A DNA stretch of 64,000 nucleotides from Antitrichia curtipendula (GCA_951230915.1 OX579641.1:11966001-12030000), one strand, 5' to 3'; positions 23,771-38,431 are shown, numbered from the stretch's first letter. Numbers and translations are program-made. The notes: generated from the sequence alone by a model not told the origin.

Positions 23771-25359
23771 CACATAGTTCCAGAGATCTCACTATAACAA
23801 ACAAACAATCTAATTCAATGTATAGATCTTCACAATAATTTTTATTAAACTATAGATAAATTATTCCAAAAATAAAATAAAAAACAAAAACAAGACCAAA
23901 TCATGATAGAAATTGGGCCAACGGCATGGAGCTACACTAATAGACATCTATATGACATTAGAAAGCCTCCCATGTATATGGATTCAATATTAAAAATTCA
24001 AAAAAATATTATATGTTGGTCTGAGCACTAGTGAGGGCAAAAATGACCAAAAAACTCCAAAATTGTCAGTGGTTTACAAATACCATAAATTTAGGGCACA
24101 ATCAATACATCTTGGCTGAATATTTATTTATTTACAAAAAATAAGTTTTGACAGATGCTAAAAGTTTATATTTTTGAAACATTATTTTATATACTATATA
24201 ATTATTTTATTTTTTTGAAAAAATAATTTTCCTAAGATTTTGGCAACTATTTTTAGAATTATTTTTTGCCAAATGTGTCCTATAACTACAATAAACATGA
24301 AATAGAACTAAATTTGAATAAAAATTCCTTGTGCTTACCTTGATCATAACTATTGGTGCTATCAAAATATCAAAATATGATTTAAAAATCATTTTTCATC
24401 ACTAATTAATCCCTAAATCGTTTTGGCCATTCTAAACTATGATTTGTTTTAAAATACCTTGTTCCAAAACAAATGCAAAATCTTTGTCTTCATTATTTTA
24501 AAGTGGATCCAACCATAGTATCCTTTAATCAACTTCTTGGAATACATCATCCAAAAATTTCAAAGTGAAAAACACACTTATTGCAAGACCATGGTTCTTG
24601 AAGTTCAAAGTCTAACTTTTTCAACCTATTACATGCTTGGGTGAAGTTTCAACTTCCTTACTTTCTATTAAAAAATATGTATATTTATCCTACATTGTGA
24701 AGATAAAAAAGTCTTATGTTGTGAAAATAAGTTGAGATTACATTTATGAATGATATTAAAAAATATTAGAGCTATTCCATAATTTATAAAATGTCACCCT
24801 TCATTTATCCCTCTTTCATTTCTTACTCTAAACTTTATTTGAATTGTGATTCAGTTTTTATTTTCTTAAATGGCAACAAATTGGCATTATTAAGTCACAA
24901 TAAAAAAATGTTTAACCATTTTTTAAAACTTTATAAGTGGGATCACAATGTCCATTTTGAAAAAAGATTAATTCAATATACAATCAAAGTATTTCAAACT
25001 TGTAGAAGTGAAAACAAAATTTTAATATTGGAAGAAGACATCTCAAGGTGATTAAAATGTATGCAATCATGTTTTTTTATTCCAAATAAATAACAAATTG
25101 AACCATAATTCAAATACAATCTACAATAAGAATTGAAGGAATGACCAAATAAAGGGTGACATTTCATGACTAATGCAAGAACTCTTTTGATTGTTGTGCT
25201 TTAAAAAATGCCACCAAACACTTTCAAGGCCATTATGCTTAAATTCTAAATTTAAAAAAATGCATATAGACAAACCTTGTACTTTTCAAGAAATTTAAAA
25301 TTTGTTTGACATTCATAATTAATGATTTCTATTGATTATATTCAAAGCATAAAATGGCA
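23771..25359. other. AT-rich intergenic DNA
   Basis: No gene recognised. A 86-codon frame at 24791-25051 lacks similarity to any family I know. Confidence 0.45.
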
Positions 25360-25790
25360 TTAACCCCTAAAGTCCTACTATTCTATGGGGGACAAAATCA
25401 ATTTTGGGTAGCAAGTGTAACCTCAATTTTTGACATGATTTTCTAAAACTCTTTCTTAAGATGTATAATCACATTAGTTTACAGGAATATGATTTTTTTC
25501 CAATCAATGTTAAGGAATAAAAGTTATGCTACAATGAACTCAAAACAAGAAAGACTAGGCAACCAAAAAATCTACAAAAACCTAAATAAACTAAAATAAA
25601 TAAATTTCATAGATTGTATTTTTTTTCTATGTAGAATTTTTTGACTCATTTCATTTGAATTAGTTATGTGAAAGTTATGAAGCTTCTTGTTTGTAAGCAA
25701 TCATAGAAACTTCTTGAATAAATAAGAGACTAGATTTTCTTTTGCATTCAATTTTTACAATTTTATATTAGAAAAAAGTTTCACAAGGTT
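25360..25790 (-). mobile_element. TTAA-bounded element, truncated inverted copy 3
   Basis: Opens TTAACCCCTAAAGTCCTACT and matches copy 1 in reverse order. This includes the TTTTGGGTAG block, the CATTTGAATTAGTTATG block (ATTTGGACTAGTGATG in copy 1, reversed) and GAAAGTTATG. The opposite terminus is missing. Confidence 0.6.
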
Positions 25791-27552
25791 AATCCCTCAA
25801 GGCCTACCAACTTCTTGAGAATAATAGTGGTAAATGAGTTGTTCCACATTGATTTTTTGCATATATAGATGTGCTTGAGATTTATAATTTTAACTAAATA
25901 AAAGTAAGACTACTTTCTCTAATACGCATGGAATTAATTGTGAAAAATATTGACCGTTGGAATTTTAGATTATAACAATTTTGGAGGATCAACTTATACA
26001 AAAAAACTAGAAAAGGTGCATCTTTTGCGGAAGAAAATCTTATTACAAGATGAATATGATTTTCCCCTCCAAAGAAGTTGGATTTGAAACTAAGTCAAAA
26101 TAATGTAGTATTTTTTGAATTGAAGAACTGAAAAAAGACTCTCAGATTTGTAAACATTTTAAAACAGAAGTGCTTAAAACTACCAAAATTAACCAAATTG
26201 GATCCTACAAAATTTATAAAATTTATAAAAATAAATAAATAAATAAATGAATTATATATATATATGAGTCAATTTTTGAAATTCAATGGTTGATATTATC
26301 AACATATTTTTTGAAACAACTTCAAAAGAAATTCCACCATTCCTTTCATTGGAACCCTATCCAAAATTTATGCTTGTTCCCTGAGTTGTTCCCTGAGTTG
26401 TTCCCTCGGTTGTTCCCCTCCTTGTACAAGATTGCATTTCCTAACTAAATTTTTCAATTCTTTTCACACTGAAATTTCAAAATAAAAAAATGCAACAAGT
26501 ATGTGAACTTGTTACTCTACAGGTGATTCTATTTTACAAAATATTGAGATTTGCTTCATTCTACCAAGAATTTGTCATTGAAAATTTGAAGACAATACAT
26601 TTTGACCTCTTAAACCTTGAAGGGTTACGTATGCTTGCATGAACAATCTTACTATTAGAATTACGGTGTGTTTAATTCCATCTTAGTTAGAGCTATTAAT
26701 GATTTATTTTTTCCTTTCAATCTTATAACAACTTGTACTTAATAAATTTTTAAGGTATGAAAATAATGTTTTTAAATTATTTTCCTAGACTTTCAAGTCA
26801 AATCCTAAACATATATAATTTTTAATTCAAATATTTTAGTGAGTTTTTTTTAAGTTAAGAAGATTCAAAGCCAATAATCTAGTCAAAGAATGTACTCAAA
26901 AATTGCTTTCTTCACTTTAAATGTAAATATCTTGCAATCTATTTGATGAATGTTTCTGAAACTTCTTCCCCACATTCTTATACTAGTTTAGTTGAAGATT
27001 TTATGGCCAGGTGTGAAGAAAAAGAAGTTTGTTAATTTTTTTTCTCTTTGCAATAGATAGAATAGAATGTTTTTTATTTATGAAAAAGGGCCTTCAGTTG
27101 GGACTTAGGACTTATAGGAGGTAACATGTTACAAAATCACAACATGAGTTTTAAGTTCATTCCAAATTTGGTGTTCTTTTTAATGCAAGGTTCATTCTAC
27201 TGCATAATCTCATGACTCCTATTCCTGGTGTTTGAACATTTCTAAAAAAATAAAGGAATTTTGGAGATATCATTTAAAATAAAATAAAATTGTAATAAAA
27301 AAACACCAAATGATGCAAATTAGTATTTAAAAGTAAATAAATTCTGAATCACTTTTTCCAAGTGTATTTAATTAGTTTTCAAAAAAACTAACCACCCGGT
27401 ACAATATTAACCTTTAGGACAGAGTGGTGCCCATGGAGTCATCCATTTTCATATTGTGTGAATCAATGGTTTCAAAAAAATCTAGAAGTACTCATTGGAA
27501 GTCAAACTACTATAGAAGACCTCCCCTTTTCACACAAAGTTTGGAGGATGAA
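25791..27552. other. AT-rich intergenic DNA
   Basis: Contains a four-copy 12-bp tandem repeat at about 26372-26420 (TTGTTCCCTGAG units) and a TTAA-type left end near 27407. No gene recognised. Confidence 0.5.
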
Positions 27553-27802
27553 TCATTACAAAAAATATGAGGCCTCAACAAGGCCGTGAGTGCTGATTTT
27601 CGGGACCCGCGGGTGATATTACGGAAAAAAAATTTGAAAAGTGACGTCACGCTGATGTGGCGCTGACGTCAGCGCTGGCGTGGAACTTCGACCACGTCAG
27701 AATTTCAGTTTCTGAATTTTTTTTTTGGAAAAAGAACTCCGTAGTATCACTACAGGGTCCAGGCTTAACGGCCTTCCGGAGGCCTCATATTTTTTGTAAT
27801 GA
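27553..27802. mobile_element. 250-bp MITE with GC-rich core and TGACGTCA palindromes
   Basis: Perfect 24-bp terminal inverted repeats: TCATTACAAAAAATATGAGG at 27553, paired with its reverse complement ending at 27802. The core is far richer in GC than the surroundings. It carries a 10-bp palindrome GTGACGTCAC (27641-27650) and a 16-bp perfect palindrome GCGCTGACGTCAGCGC (27660-27675). No clear target duplication was seen. Confidence 0.8.
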
Positions 27803-29321
27803 GTTGCACTTCTGTTCCACATTGAAAGATTTTTTGTCATTCATTGGCCAAAAAATGGCCACAACGTCATTATGGGTTAAGTCTTTTTACAAAAAATTAG
27901 AGGAAAATCCCTTGGATATCGGATGTGTGTGTTTTGGCAAAATGGCCCTAGAGAGTCAATGTTCACCTTGTACTATACCTTCATAGAATAATTATTGTAC
28001 TGTACTTGAATGCAAAAGTTTCAAAATGATCCCAGTTGTATTTGACTCAATATGTTTGCATGATCAAAGTTCAATGAAGTTGCAAACTAATAAGCAAACC
28101 ACACTTGAAGTGACCCCCTTCTAAAACCAATCATTAAAATGTGTTTCTCCTATTTATGAAGGTTTAGTGTTGCTTTGAATACACCTATTTTCAATACTTT
28201 GAAAACTCACAAAATTTATCCATCAAGTGTCCAAAAAATGTACTAAGGTAGTCTGCTATAAATCCGTCCATCTTCTTCAAACCACTTCTATAATTAGCTC
28301 TAGAATGGATTTGAGGTGGTCCTTGAACCAACCACTTTAGTCATTGAATGCATCGAGGAAAAAAAATTATTTATTGTGAGAGCCAATCGTTCTCCTTGAT
28401 TTCTTCACATCTCTTTACAAGTTGGAAGTGGACAGGTTTTAGAAGACCTATAGTCACAAACAGGTGCCTAGGACAGAACTCTTTGAAAATTCATAACTAA
28501 TTCCAAGAACGTCCAAAAAATATGAAACGATTTGGGTTAGATAACAATTCCACCATTCTTCCTACGAAAATTTACTGAAAATTGTTTCAAGGACTTTAGC
28601 TTCCCCCCCAAAAGCCAATCAGCTCTTAAAGAGCAGATGACCTTACCTCCATTTTTGAAAAAGACCTATGATTCCTTTGTGTTACAAAAGAAATATTGGT
28701 CTTTTTAAAAAACAAAGGGAATATAAGAAGAGAATCTAGAATGCTCATTTTTATCTTCCAACAACTTCCAACCAAAAAATAGGCAATCTAATAATAGGAA
28801 CAATGCACAATTGTTTATTAGGATGCAATCAAGTGTAATTACCTTACTCATTTTGAATCTAAGTTTTTGAGCAATCAAATTTCAAAGTCCTCAACAAATA
28901 TTGAGTACCGGTACACAGATAAAAATTCGTTCGAAAAATCAATAAAAATGGAAACTATATGTATGGAATACAAAATTGATTTTTTTGGTCACATGATTTG
29001 TGCAAATCTGTGAGGGATACCCCAAAGAGGTGACAAACTTTATTTGTAGAGTACTATACAGTTGCAGGACGCACGCTCACTCCAATGAAGTGTCCCTGAA
29101 AATGCAATGGGCATTTGCGACACGAAAACTGCACCAAAACCAGAAACCATCAAAAACAGAAAACAGCGAGCTAGAAACTAATCCATGCCGAGCTCTCTTT
29201 TTCTTTCAGAAGAAGAGAAAAATACTGAGCGCTACTGAGGTGCAGGATCGGCACTGCTGTAAGGGTCTTGCGTTTCCTGCACAGAGCAGCATTTACTGAA
29301 TATATAAGAACGATATAAGAA
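27803..29321. other. Intergenic DNA downstream of SCC3
   Basis: No supported gene. The last 300 bases are less AT-rich and may be 3' untranslated sequence of the cohesin gene. Confidence 0.4.
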
Positions 29322-32300
29322 TTACAAAAGATAATGGATATATAACCCCCAGTTTACACAATGAAGATTCATGCCTTTCACTACCTCAAGTTGATGATTT
29401 CGTTGTCCGATCATGCCTGTCACGAAGACTTTAATAATGGAGAAACAAAAAGCCCCGCTTTCAATAAACAGAAGAGTGAGAAGGAAATGCTGAATCCCCA
29501 CCTCGTCAGATTCACGAGAAATAGGGGTCAAACTTGTACCAAGACCACCAAGTTGCACTGGAAGTTGTTCTTCAGTTGCGGAGCCTATCATTGGAGGGTC
29601 AAGAGGATCCACAGGCCCGGGGTGGAAAGCCTCCATAGAATCTAACCTATCCTGATCTTCCAGAGCTTCGGCTGATAGAGTGATCTCAGCTGGCGTTGCT
29701 TGTACAGAATCGTGCTCAGGAACCTTGGCAGCTGGAGAAGAATCCTTTTTGGATCGACGAAGTGTTTGTCGCACATTAAAGAGTGGTGTGTTATCATCTT
29801 CGTCATCGTCCTCTTCAGCATCCTCAGACTCACTAGGTGGTGGTGTTTCTTCATCACTGCTTGTTTCAGGATTCTCGAAAAGTTTCTTACCTTTCAAATC
29901 GCGCTCTTTCCTACCAGGTCTAGGGGGTCTTTCTGTTACAGTCAAAATATACATTCTGAATATACCTCGTGAAAACCTCAGAGAAAAAAAAAATGCATAA
30001 ATCCTCGGTCTAGACGCTAGTGCAAGACGCAAAACTCCTGCCTCAATAGATTGATACCTGGAAAACTTTCTCAACGTAAATTTAGAATGTGTCTCATACT
30101 TCTTATTCTAGATGCTGTTGGAGACATTAAACAATGAACACAAGCAACTTCTCCCTCGATTCGAGGAATCCGAAAATCACAGTTAGGAATGTCAGCGAAT
30201 AGTAATACTCCGTACAACGGCAGTAATTGAAGTCTTACCAGTCGGTTCAGCACGCGCGATCTTCTCCCGAAGAGCTTCAACAAAAGAAAAATAAGGTTGC
30301 CATTCAGCGGAGTCTGTACCTATGTCGATTCCCTCCACGTGCTTTTCCACATCAGTCACACTACAAAGAAAAGGACAACTTTCAGTACGGTGGGTTTACA
30401 AATTCTTGTGGAAAATTAAGTCGATTTCACATGCGCCTTCGATGCGTACATTTAATCCACTATATGAGTGGTAGTATTATCGAAAAGTACATTTTTGGAA
30501 ACCTTTATACTTAGTAAGAGATAAAAAAATGAATTGCTGCAAAAATATGTTCACAGATAAGCCCTTCTTGCCCAATAAATAAAATAATTTCTGTGTTCAA
30601 AGCTTCCCAAAGTTTGATTCTCAGCGCCAAGTGTAATAAAAGGAAGAACTCACATATCCTTAGTATCAACAACTGATAATTTCTGTGCAAACTGCAAAAC
30701 TCCCACTTCCAGAAAAGAAGTTCGCTTTGGTGCATCAATAAATGCAAAGTCAATGCCACCCTTGACGATGCCCAAGATGCTGGGGCGAAACTCCTTTCTT
30801 TGAAACCCAAAGAAAGTGCTTGCTAGTCGATCCCCTAGGTCTTTGCACAATACGTAAGACTCACTGCGCGTCAAATCCTCATCGCTTCCCGTGATCTCCC
30901 CAAGGTGCCTTTCGTACGCCTACCATAATCCCCAGCTTCACAGTATCAGTTTCCGTGTGAAACAACCCAATCAACTAGAAGTGCAAAATACTATAAAGAC
31001 TTAATAGACTTATTCAAATGTCCACCATGTCTAAACGTAGATTTACCTGTCTTCGTTGGACAAACGCGAATTTTTCAAAAGATTTCAATCATTGCAAATG
31101 CAATTGCGTATTCCAGCAAGGAAATCATAAAGCTGCTCTTAGACACGAAGTAGAAACAAATATATAAAATCAAGACCCTAACAGAAATAAACTGGATCTC
31201 TTCGCTCCACCAATAGAATGGCAATCACTGCCACCTCATGTGGATGCTTTAGGCTCAATTCCTCGCTCTTTTTTTGGAAACTAAGAAGTAAATCCTCATG
31301 ACTACGCAAGGAAAAAAAAGTTCTTCACCAGCCGACACGGCTCCAGCTAAAATGAATAAATACAAACGTCATTGAGAAGAAAGAATACCCGTTTCATGGC
31401 GTCCAGGTAGATATGAGAAAGATCCTCGAGGTTAGTGTGCTTTTTTAATTGTGTCAGCAATTGTTTGACAGTTTCTTCCACAATCTTCCCATGGAGAATA
31501 AAGTGCGACAATATTGCAGGTCCAAGATAGTCCTGAGGCATCCATCATGCAGATAGTGAGCAGGTTCAGTATTTGCAAGAAATAATATTGAACCATGCAT
31601 GGAGATATAACTTGGCAGGCCACTGAATTCCTATAAGTTTTAATGACTACATTTCCTGAGATAGAACATGCTACCTTGGGAACCAAATCCAGAGCAACCA
31701 GCTTTGCTGCACATGATACAACAGCTTCTTTTTCATTCATATACTCGGCATTCTGTAGTTTATCTGGTAGTTCTTCATCACTGTCATCTGCACCAGTGAC
31801 ATCTCCAGTTAAAACCTTCAGCTAAATAAATTTCTAGTTATACCGTCTCAAACTCATAAGAAACTGCTATTTACTACACTCGGGTAGCAGATCGGTGAGC
31901 ATGCTTCCACAGGTGTCGGAATATTATCAAAGAAAACAGAAACTTTTGAAAAAAAGAAAAAAGAAGAGTAGAACTCTGCCTACCGGGGACGCTCAGACGA
32001 TATTCGCAAAGCTTCCAAAATTGCTGCAGCAGTTGCTTGGAGGGGCAAAAGCTCAAAGCCTGCAATTTGGTGCCTTCCAATTTGACCTGACTGAACAAAC
32101 TCCACAAGTCTGATAATACCGCACACATCTGCTTAACAACACAATCAGCAAGATTAGTCTCCCTAATGAAGTTACTCCCTTCATCATCTCCATCTTCCTA
32201 CCTCTCCCTCTCGAAATTGTTCTCAAAAATGAAAATCATAAATCTATTCCACCACTAGCCAGTCGTTAAGAAGGCATACAGTACAAGTCAACATGTTGCG

Positions 32301-35300
32301 GGCGTCGGCTTGTTGCCAGCTGCGTAAAAGAGTGTCAAGTGTGCTCTGCAACTGCTCCGTGACTATAGTTCTCTTCCTGAGCACTTCCTTGACAGCATTA
32401 TCATCAGGCTTGTCGAGATCAATCAACTTTAAAGCCCATGTCAGGTGTACAAACATGTTCAATAGAACCAAACGAATCACCTGAGATACCACAAAGCCAC
32501 AGGTAAAGAAATTGCCCACACTTCATTCATGGCTCAAGAGTGAGGGCTGGACATCGTTACAACCGTGGCACAACGATAAGAGAAATTCATTATTGATCAA
32601 AGAAATTGTTCAGCGAACCAAGTGGATCCGCATCAATGAAATTAAGAGACAGGAAGCCAGATTACCTCATCCTCCAAGTTGCTGAAGTCGTTAAGGATCC
32701 TCTGTAGATCAGTGAGCAGGTGTGTGTCTGAGATGTTCACTGCCAGTTGAAGCTGATAAAGGCGCCTCAGATTCACTGTCAAAGAATAGTCGTCTTCTGA
32801 TTCCTATAAACCCATGACATATCGTTGGACAACGCGAAGTAAAACCAGTCAAGGAGTGACATGATACAACGATCAAGCCATAAAATCAGGATGAATACAT
32901 CATTTTTATTACTAACCTCAAATCGACGATGACAACATCACCAAAATGGTCGCTTGGAACCAGATCAATCAATATCTTCTACTTTTAAATATTCAGCAAT
33001 ACAAATGAGTGAAAACGAAACAACACATATAATCATATCTATGAGAAGACTTACTCCGGCCTGTGCGATAGCTGACCGCAATTTCACCAAAAGGTTATCA
33101 GCTGTCTCCTTGATAACTTGATTAGCTGAGTCTCGTAAATCTCCCTGACTTTCATTTGCAGCAAATGACATCACGTTTACGCAAGTCTTCAGTATATTTT
33201 CATCTCCATGTTTGAAAAAAGCCTCTTTGATGAGGTTTAGAACTACCGTGAAATTCTGCATCAGAGAACATACAAGTAAAACACCCAAGCAGGTGAGAAA
33301 AGTAAGCCACACTTGTGCATTCCAGATTGCGGAGTAACATAAGGCTCTCGCCGGATTTACAACAAGCTATTAAATTCTCATCTCATTATCAGGATATCAC
33401 CATGATAGAGTGCCAACTCAAAATGCACAATTCTACACAAATGCCAACCAAAAACTTGCCTGCTCCTGGCGTTTCAAGGAGTACAATTCAAGCTGCATGT
33501 ACATGCCGATCTCAATAATTGGAGAAACTTTTGCAGTATCTGCTAGATACTTGCGTAGCAGCTTGGCATGTGACTTCACCATAGCCAAGGTCATATCCTT
33601 TTTTTTGTTTTCTTGCGCTTCCTATTTTCATACAATCGACCAGTATGCAAATTATTTGACCAGAAATAAGCTAATCACTTGGTATCCAAGAAAATACGAA
33701 GAGATAATATCCAACCTGTTATGAACAGGTACATAAGGTACTACAAACAATCTGCATTTTAGCTCTGACGTAGATAACAACAGAATCAACGATTTTTTAC
33801 TAGCTACAACGAAGGCTAGACAAGATCAGTCGTTTCCGCTTTGGAACACCAACGAGTAAATACAATCCATTAAAAGCAGGTACGTAAAAACTACCAACAT
33901 CAGATTACGGTAGTCATAATAAGAACCGTAAGACCTTAGAACGAAAGATGTCAAAATGTCAGATGACAATGTGATGCAAAATCAGGGTTCCAGAAGGCAT
34001 CCGGAGGTAATGAGAATGAAAACGGTAAGAACCTCATCTGTCACCAAACATCCGTGCATAGAAGTGAAATAAGCGATATACCTTCTGAGTTCTGTTGAGT
34101 GAATGAATTTTGCGCTGCTCAGTAGCAGGAACTATCTTCTCACCAACCGCCTTCTTCACAGATGCCAGTAGAACTCGCACGAGTATAGTGGTATCCTCTT
34201 CATCGAGTTCTTTGCTCCTTGTATCCTCCAGAAGCATAGTAATCATACATTTCCAATCCTAGAAGACATAAATTTACGTCCATTAAGGAGACGACATTAG
34301 AGAAAAGATATAATCACTTAAATGAGTCGAGCGCCATATTCACCTTCATTGCTGAGCACTTATCCCAAAGTGCATCAATGACATAATCACACAAAACTGG
34401 ATCAGCACCAAACTCCCTTAATATCCTCAAGACCCGCTCCAGCTGCTCATATAAGTCCTCATCGTCCTCGCCTAGAATTCATTTTTACACACCCATCAGA
34501 ATTCAGTAGCCAAATATGTGAATGTACGAAATATTATCAGCATCAGAGACTCCCTGCAGAAATTTAAGAGCACGAGAGTAGAATAAAAGTGATCCTAACG
34601 TAGTTTCTAAGTGATAGAAGAAATCATTACTGTAGTTAGACGCATATGTAGCAAAACAAACCTTCTGAAGATTGAGCAATCAAATGGTCATAGACCAAGT
34701 CTGCTACTGCATGGCGGATTTGTGGAGATTCATCAATGAGAAGATCAAACAAAGAACCCAGATCCTCGTCGTTTAGAAGATGATGCCTACAAAATCCGAA
34801 ATAAGAATGAATACCTGTGAATCAACAAAACTAACGGGTGCTGCTGTGAACCCCTTTCACGGGTCATGAGCTATTGAACAACAAAAATTAAAAAGTTGAA
34901 CTCACTTGAGTAACTGCTTCAGCAAACCAATGGAATTCACAGCAACAGTTAAATCCATATCATCTGCCATCTCCACCATGCGGTTTGAAAATCGCGCAGA
35001 AAAGAGAGAGAGCGATGGCACATGATCGTCCACTGCATATAAAGCTTGAAGCGCACCAATTGAACTGTTTCGAACAGCAGGATTCTGCATTATTCAGGCA
35101 ACATATGGTCACTGTCAAAATCAAATTATGTTGAGATCAGATAACGCACAAATTGGAAAAAAAATCCGTGTTTAGCCCCCGGAAATTGACGTGTCATGTC
35201 TACTATTCTGACAATGAATAGAAACAACTGCAAAAGGCGTCCCTCTACATGGATAACTTATAAGTTTCCAGAACATAGTGGCAAGAAAAAAAATCGATTG

Positions 35301-38300
35301 TGAGTTAGAAATTTTGAATCAGTCGCCTGTAGTTTAACCCTTAAAGGACAAATAGGCCCAAATTCGGCTTCATGATTGTTTAGCACTTTTAAGTCCGTCA
35401 TATAGGACATTTCTTTTGTTCAATTTTATTTATTTTCTTACCAACATATGCAATGTTCTACACTGATTCTGCTCATATAGTATTCGTTCTCGTCTGAATT
35501 ATAGTTCTCAAATAACGATCAATCATGAAAAAACATGAAATCTCGTCCTTCTCGAGGATAAAGCCTTAAGAATCCAGTAATCTAGAGGAGCTTCAAGTAT
35601 ATTATACCAACAACACTGATACCGCTTGAGTACATGAATCCAACTAATCATCAATCAATACCAGAATAAACTCTGATTTTGTCAACGGCCAATCCCCAAA
35701 TGCACAGAAGAAGACGGACCTTATCATTCAGTGTCCAGCCAATGTACTTTAAGTACAGATCCTGCAGAAATAGTGACGGGTAAGAGACGATCCAAGACCC
35801 CATGGCACTGATGCAGACCTGTCGAATTTCAGGATCGGTATCCCTGTAACGATGCATGAAAAGCCTGTAGGAGCAAGGTTTTCATTCTCTCCCGTCAGTC
35901 ATAAAAAACAGAACGAAGTCTAGACAAATTATTACTAAAGTAATCTTAGAAAGTGTGTAGAATTGCAAGACTTGGAATCTAAAAAAATACTACTATTGAC
36001 ACATCAGCCTAGGACGTGATAGATCTTTGACACTCCTAAACTAAGAATGATATGTTCACTAATCTAAGGTCTGGCTCTAAGTCACATTCAACGGAAATTC
36101 CAACAGAGGTGAAGAAACAACGAACCCTGTAAAAATCTTTCGCATCATCTCCTCGACCATTGTTATCTTCTCATGCTTCTCTGATAATTGCTTATTGAGA
36201 GAATCAATACGTGCTCCTTCCTTGCGCTTTTTTCTCTCAGCATTCAGCTGACGCTGAGTAGTCTCTCGAGACTGTCCTAAAGTATTTGCAACGGAAACGA
36301 GTGATGTCACCAGCTGCAACCCAATCAGAGTAGCAACGTGGCGAAAAACCCTTGGCGGGGTGCTGGTAATCACACAAGCAATACACCAGCAACCAAAAAG
36401 TACTGTTAGGTCAAGGACCAGGGCGACAGTCTCTAGATAAGAGATGCAGAACAAGTTGCACTTTTTAGAATATGTAATGGCCTCAAAGACTTTCTAACTA
36501 TAATCTTTGGCATTCAGTACGAGCAAACCAACTCACACACGACACTTGTTCCTTGAACATAGAAGCGCAAAAAAGATAGATCAAGGAAAACTTGTCTCGA
36601 CAGTGATCAAGTCTGCAAAAATCCAGTTTGCACGAACCCCAGAAATACCCCCTGTAAGCATAATTTGTACGCACAAAAATGTTGTCGGTAAATTGCTTGG
36701 TTCTCCCTCTGTATAAGCCCATCTTAATCTCAAATACAACCACGTTTACCCGCAACTTCAAGAAGACAATGTAGAAAAGAAAAAGAAGAAAAACATAGTG
36801 TAACGTACCACGACAGAGCAATGGTGTAATCCATGCACTTGTCCATCAGCTGCTGATCAAAGAGGGCAGCCTCCTGGGATTCACACACAAGAGTGTCCCA
36901 GAAAGAAAGTAGGTTTTCTTTGAACTTCCGTCCATCTTTCTTCGACCCCGGATAGTCCTCCATAAGGCCCTAACCGTTGGATTAAGGATGAACATCTCCA
37001 ATCCAAATGTAAGAGCATGCATCCTTTCTTATCTGGAAGTCAGAGTACTATGCATCCGTGTTAATACTCTTACTAATTATCTGCTTCTTGCTTCTGCCAG
37101 TGATCTCGAAAGAAAAGATCATACAACATAAATCCTACTCATAAAAGGATACTTGCTTTGCCTTTGATAGCATTTCCTTCACTACATCATCGACGTCAAG
37201 CTCCATGTAAGACTCTTCATCCAAGTCAAGGGTCACGCCACATGCCTGTAGTCAGAAGCAGGTTTTCTTAGATGATTGTATTAACCTCAATGTTCCCTTC
37301 AGTAAACAGCTACTATCCAAAACTCGTACGTCAACAACCATTCACCAGATAGAATTCCACTCATAATCAGCAATAGGCAGCAGGAGCATTAGAACCAGAT
37401 CTATCGAGAAATAGTATCCAACCTCAAACATCGTCATGAGCAGCTCATTTAAGCCGTCAACAGGATTGGCCTCGTAGCGTTCAAGCCATTTCAAAGCTTC
37501 TTCGCCAACATACTTGGATTTTTGCTTGATGATTTCTGATCATCAAACAAAATAACAGCATCAATAGCCGTAAATGCAGCACGCCCTTTGTTCCTCAAGG
37601 CCAAATATGCTTTCTGGGACTAAACGTGCACAAGCCCATTCCCAAGCCAACAAGCTAATATATTTTGAATTTAGCTCCATCCAACAGCAGTCAGAAAAGC
37701 TCCAATATTCTGTGCCACCAACATTCTGGAGTTAAAGATATACGTATCTTACCGATTAAGCTCGTTGTTCCAATGTCAAGCTTTGAAGCGACGTTCTTGG
37801 ATGGCCTCCTGGTCTTCGCTGTACTCTCCTTCTCTCCCTCCCCTCCTCTCTTCGACTGTTTCTGAAAAAATGAATGGCGAAACATAAGCCTCTAGTAAAA
37901 ATCTTGCAATCTAGAGAACTAGAGTTATAAAGAACGAGACAATACCATGCCATGTTTTGCACGTTTCTTTGGAGGTTCGTCATCCAAATCCTCCTTATCA
38001 CTGTTTCCCTCGTCACTGCTCTCCATAAGGCTGCAAACATTGTAACGTTTAGAATACTAGAAAATCAGCTCACAGCAATGACATTGCCATTCAGCCATAC
38101 AGGCATTACGTCCTCGCGCGGTAATTACAAGGTTATCGACACAACTTTCTCAGCGAGTGCGATTCTAGGGGAATGCAAAATCAAGTCTGAAAAGGAAAAA
38201 CAAAACTACATACAGATATCGCTCGAATGTACTGTCATTAAAAAAAACGAGAAAGAACATTTTAATATCCTTGAAGTTAACTAAGGTATACAGCAAGGAC

Positions 38301-38431
38301 TTCAGAAAACCTAGAATGAAGAAGTTGCAACGTCAAGCAATCCTACGGACTCACTCTTTCATCAATTGAGAATTCAGAACAGCTTGACGCCGATTCCTCT
38401 TGTGACTCTCGATCTCAGGGGTTTCTTCCAT
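29322..38431 (-). CDS. SCC3: Cohesin subunit SCC3 (STAG/SA family)
   Basis: SCC3 binds the SCC1/REC8 kleisin and loads and holds cohesin on sister chromatids. Twenty-two exons join in phase: 38355-38431, 37946-38030, 37753-37861, 37423-37535, 37153-37245, 36809-36969, 36126-36362, 35720-35864, 34906-35084, 34662-34786, 34344-34471, 34082-34258, 33460-33621, 33055-33255, 32666-32803, 32280-32480, 31984-32128, 31675-31787, 31389-31532, 30654-30919, 30239-30360 and 29322-29932. That makes up to 1243 residues; the Arabidopsis protein is about 1100. The most diagnostic part is the stromalin conservative domain (about residues 293-380) with [19 protein letters not shown] and [11 protein letters not shown]. 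An acidic/basic N-tail and an acidic Ser-rich C-tail ([14 protein letters not shown]) frame the HEAT-repeat body. Intron 13 uses a GC donor (CAG|GCAAGT). The last exon may be spliced again (GAG|GTGGGG near 29500), giving a shorter C-terminus. Confidence 0.93.
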
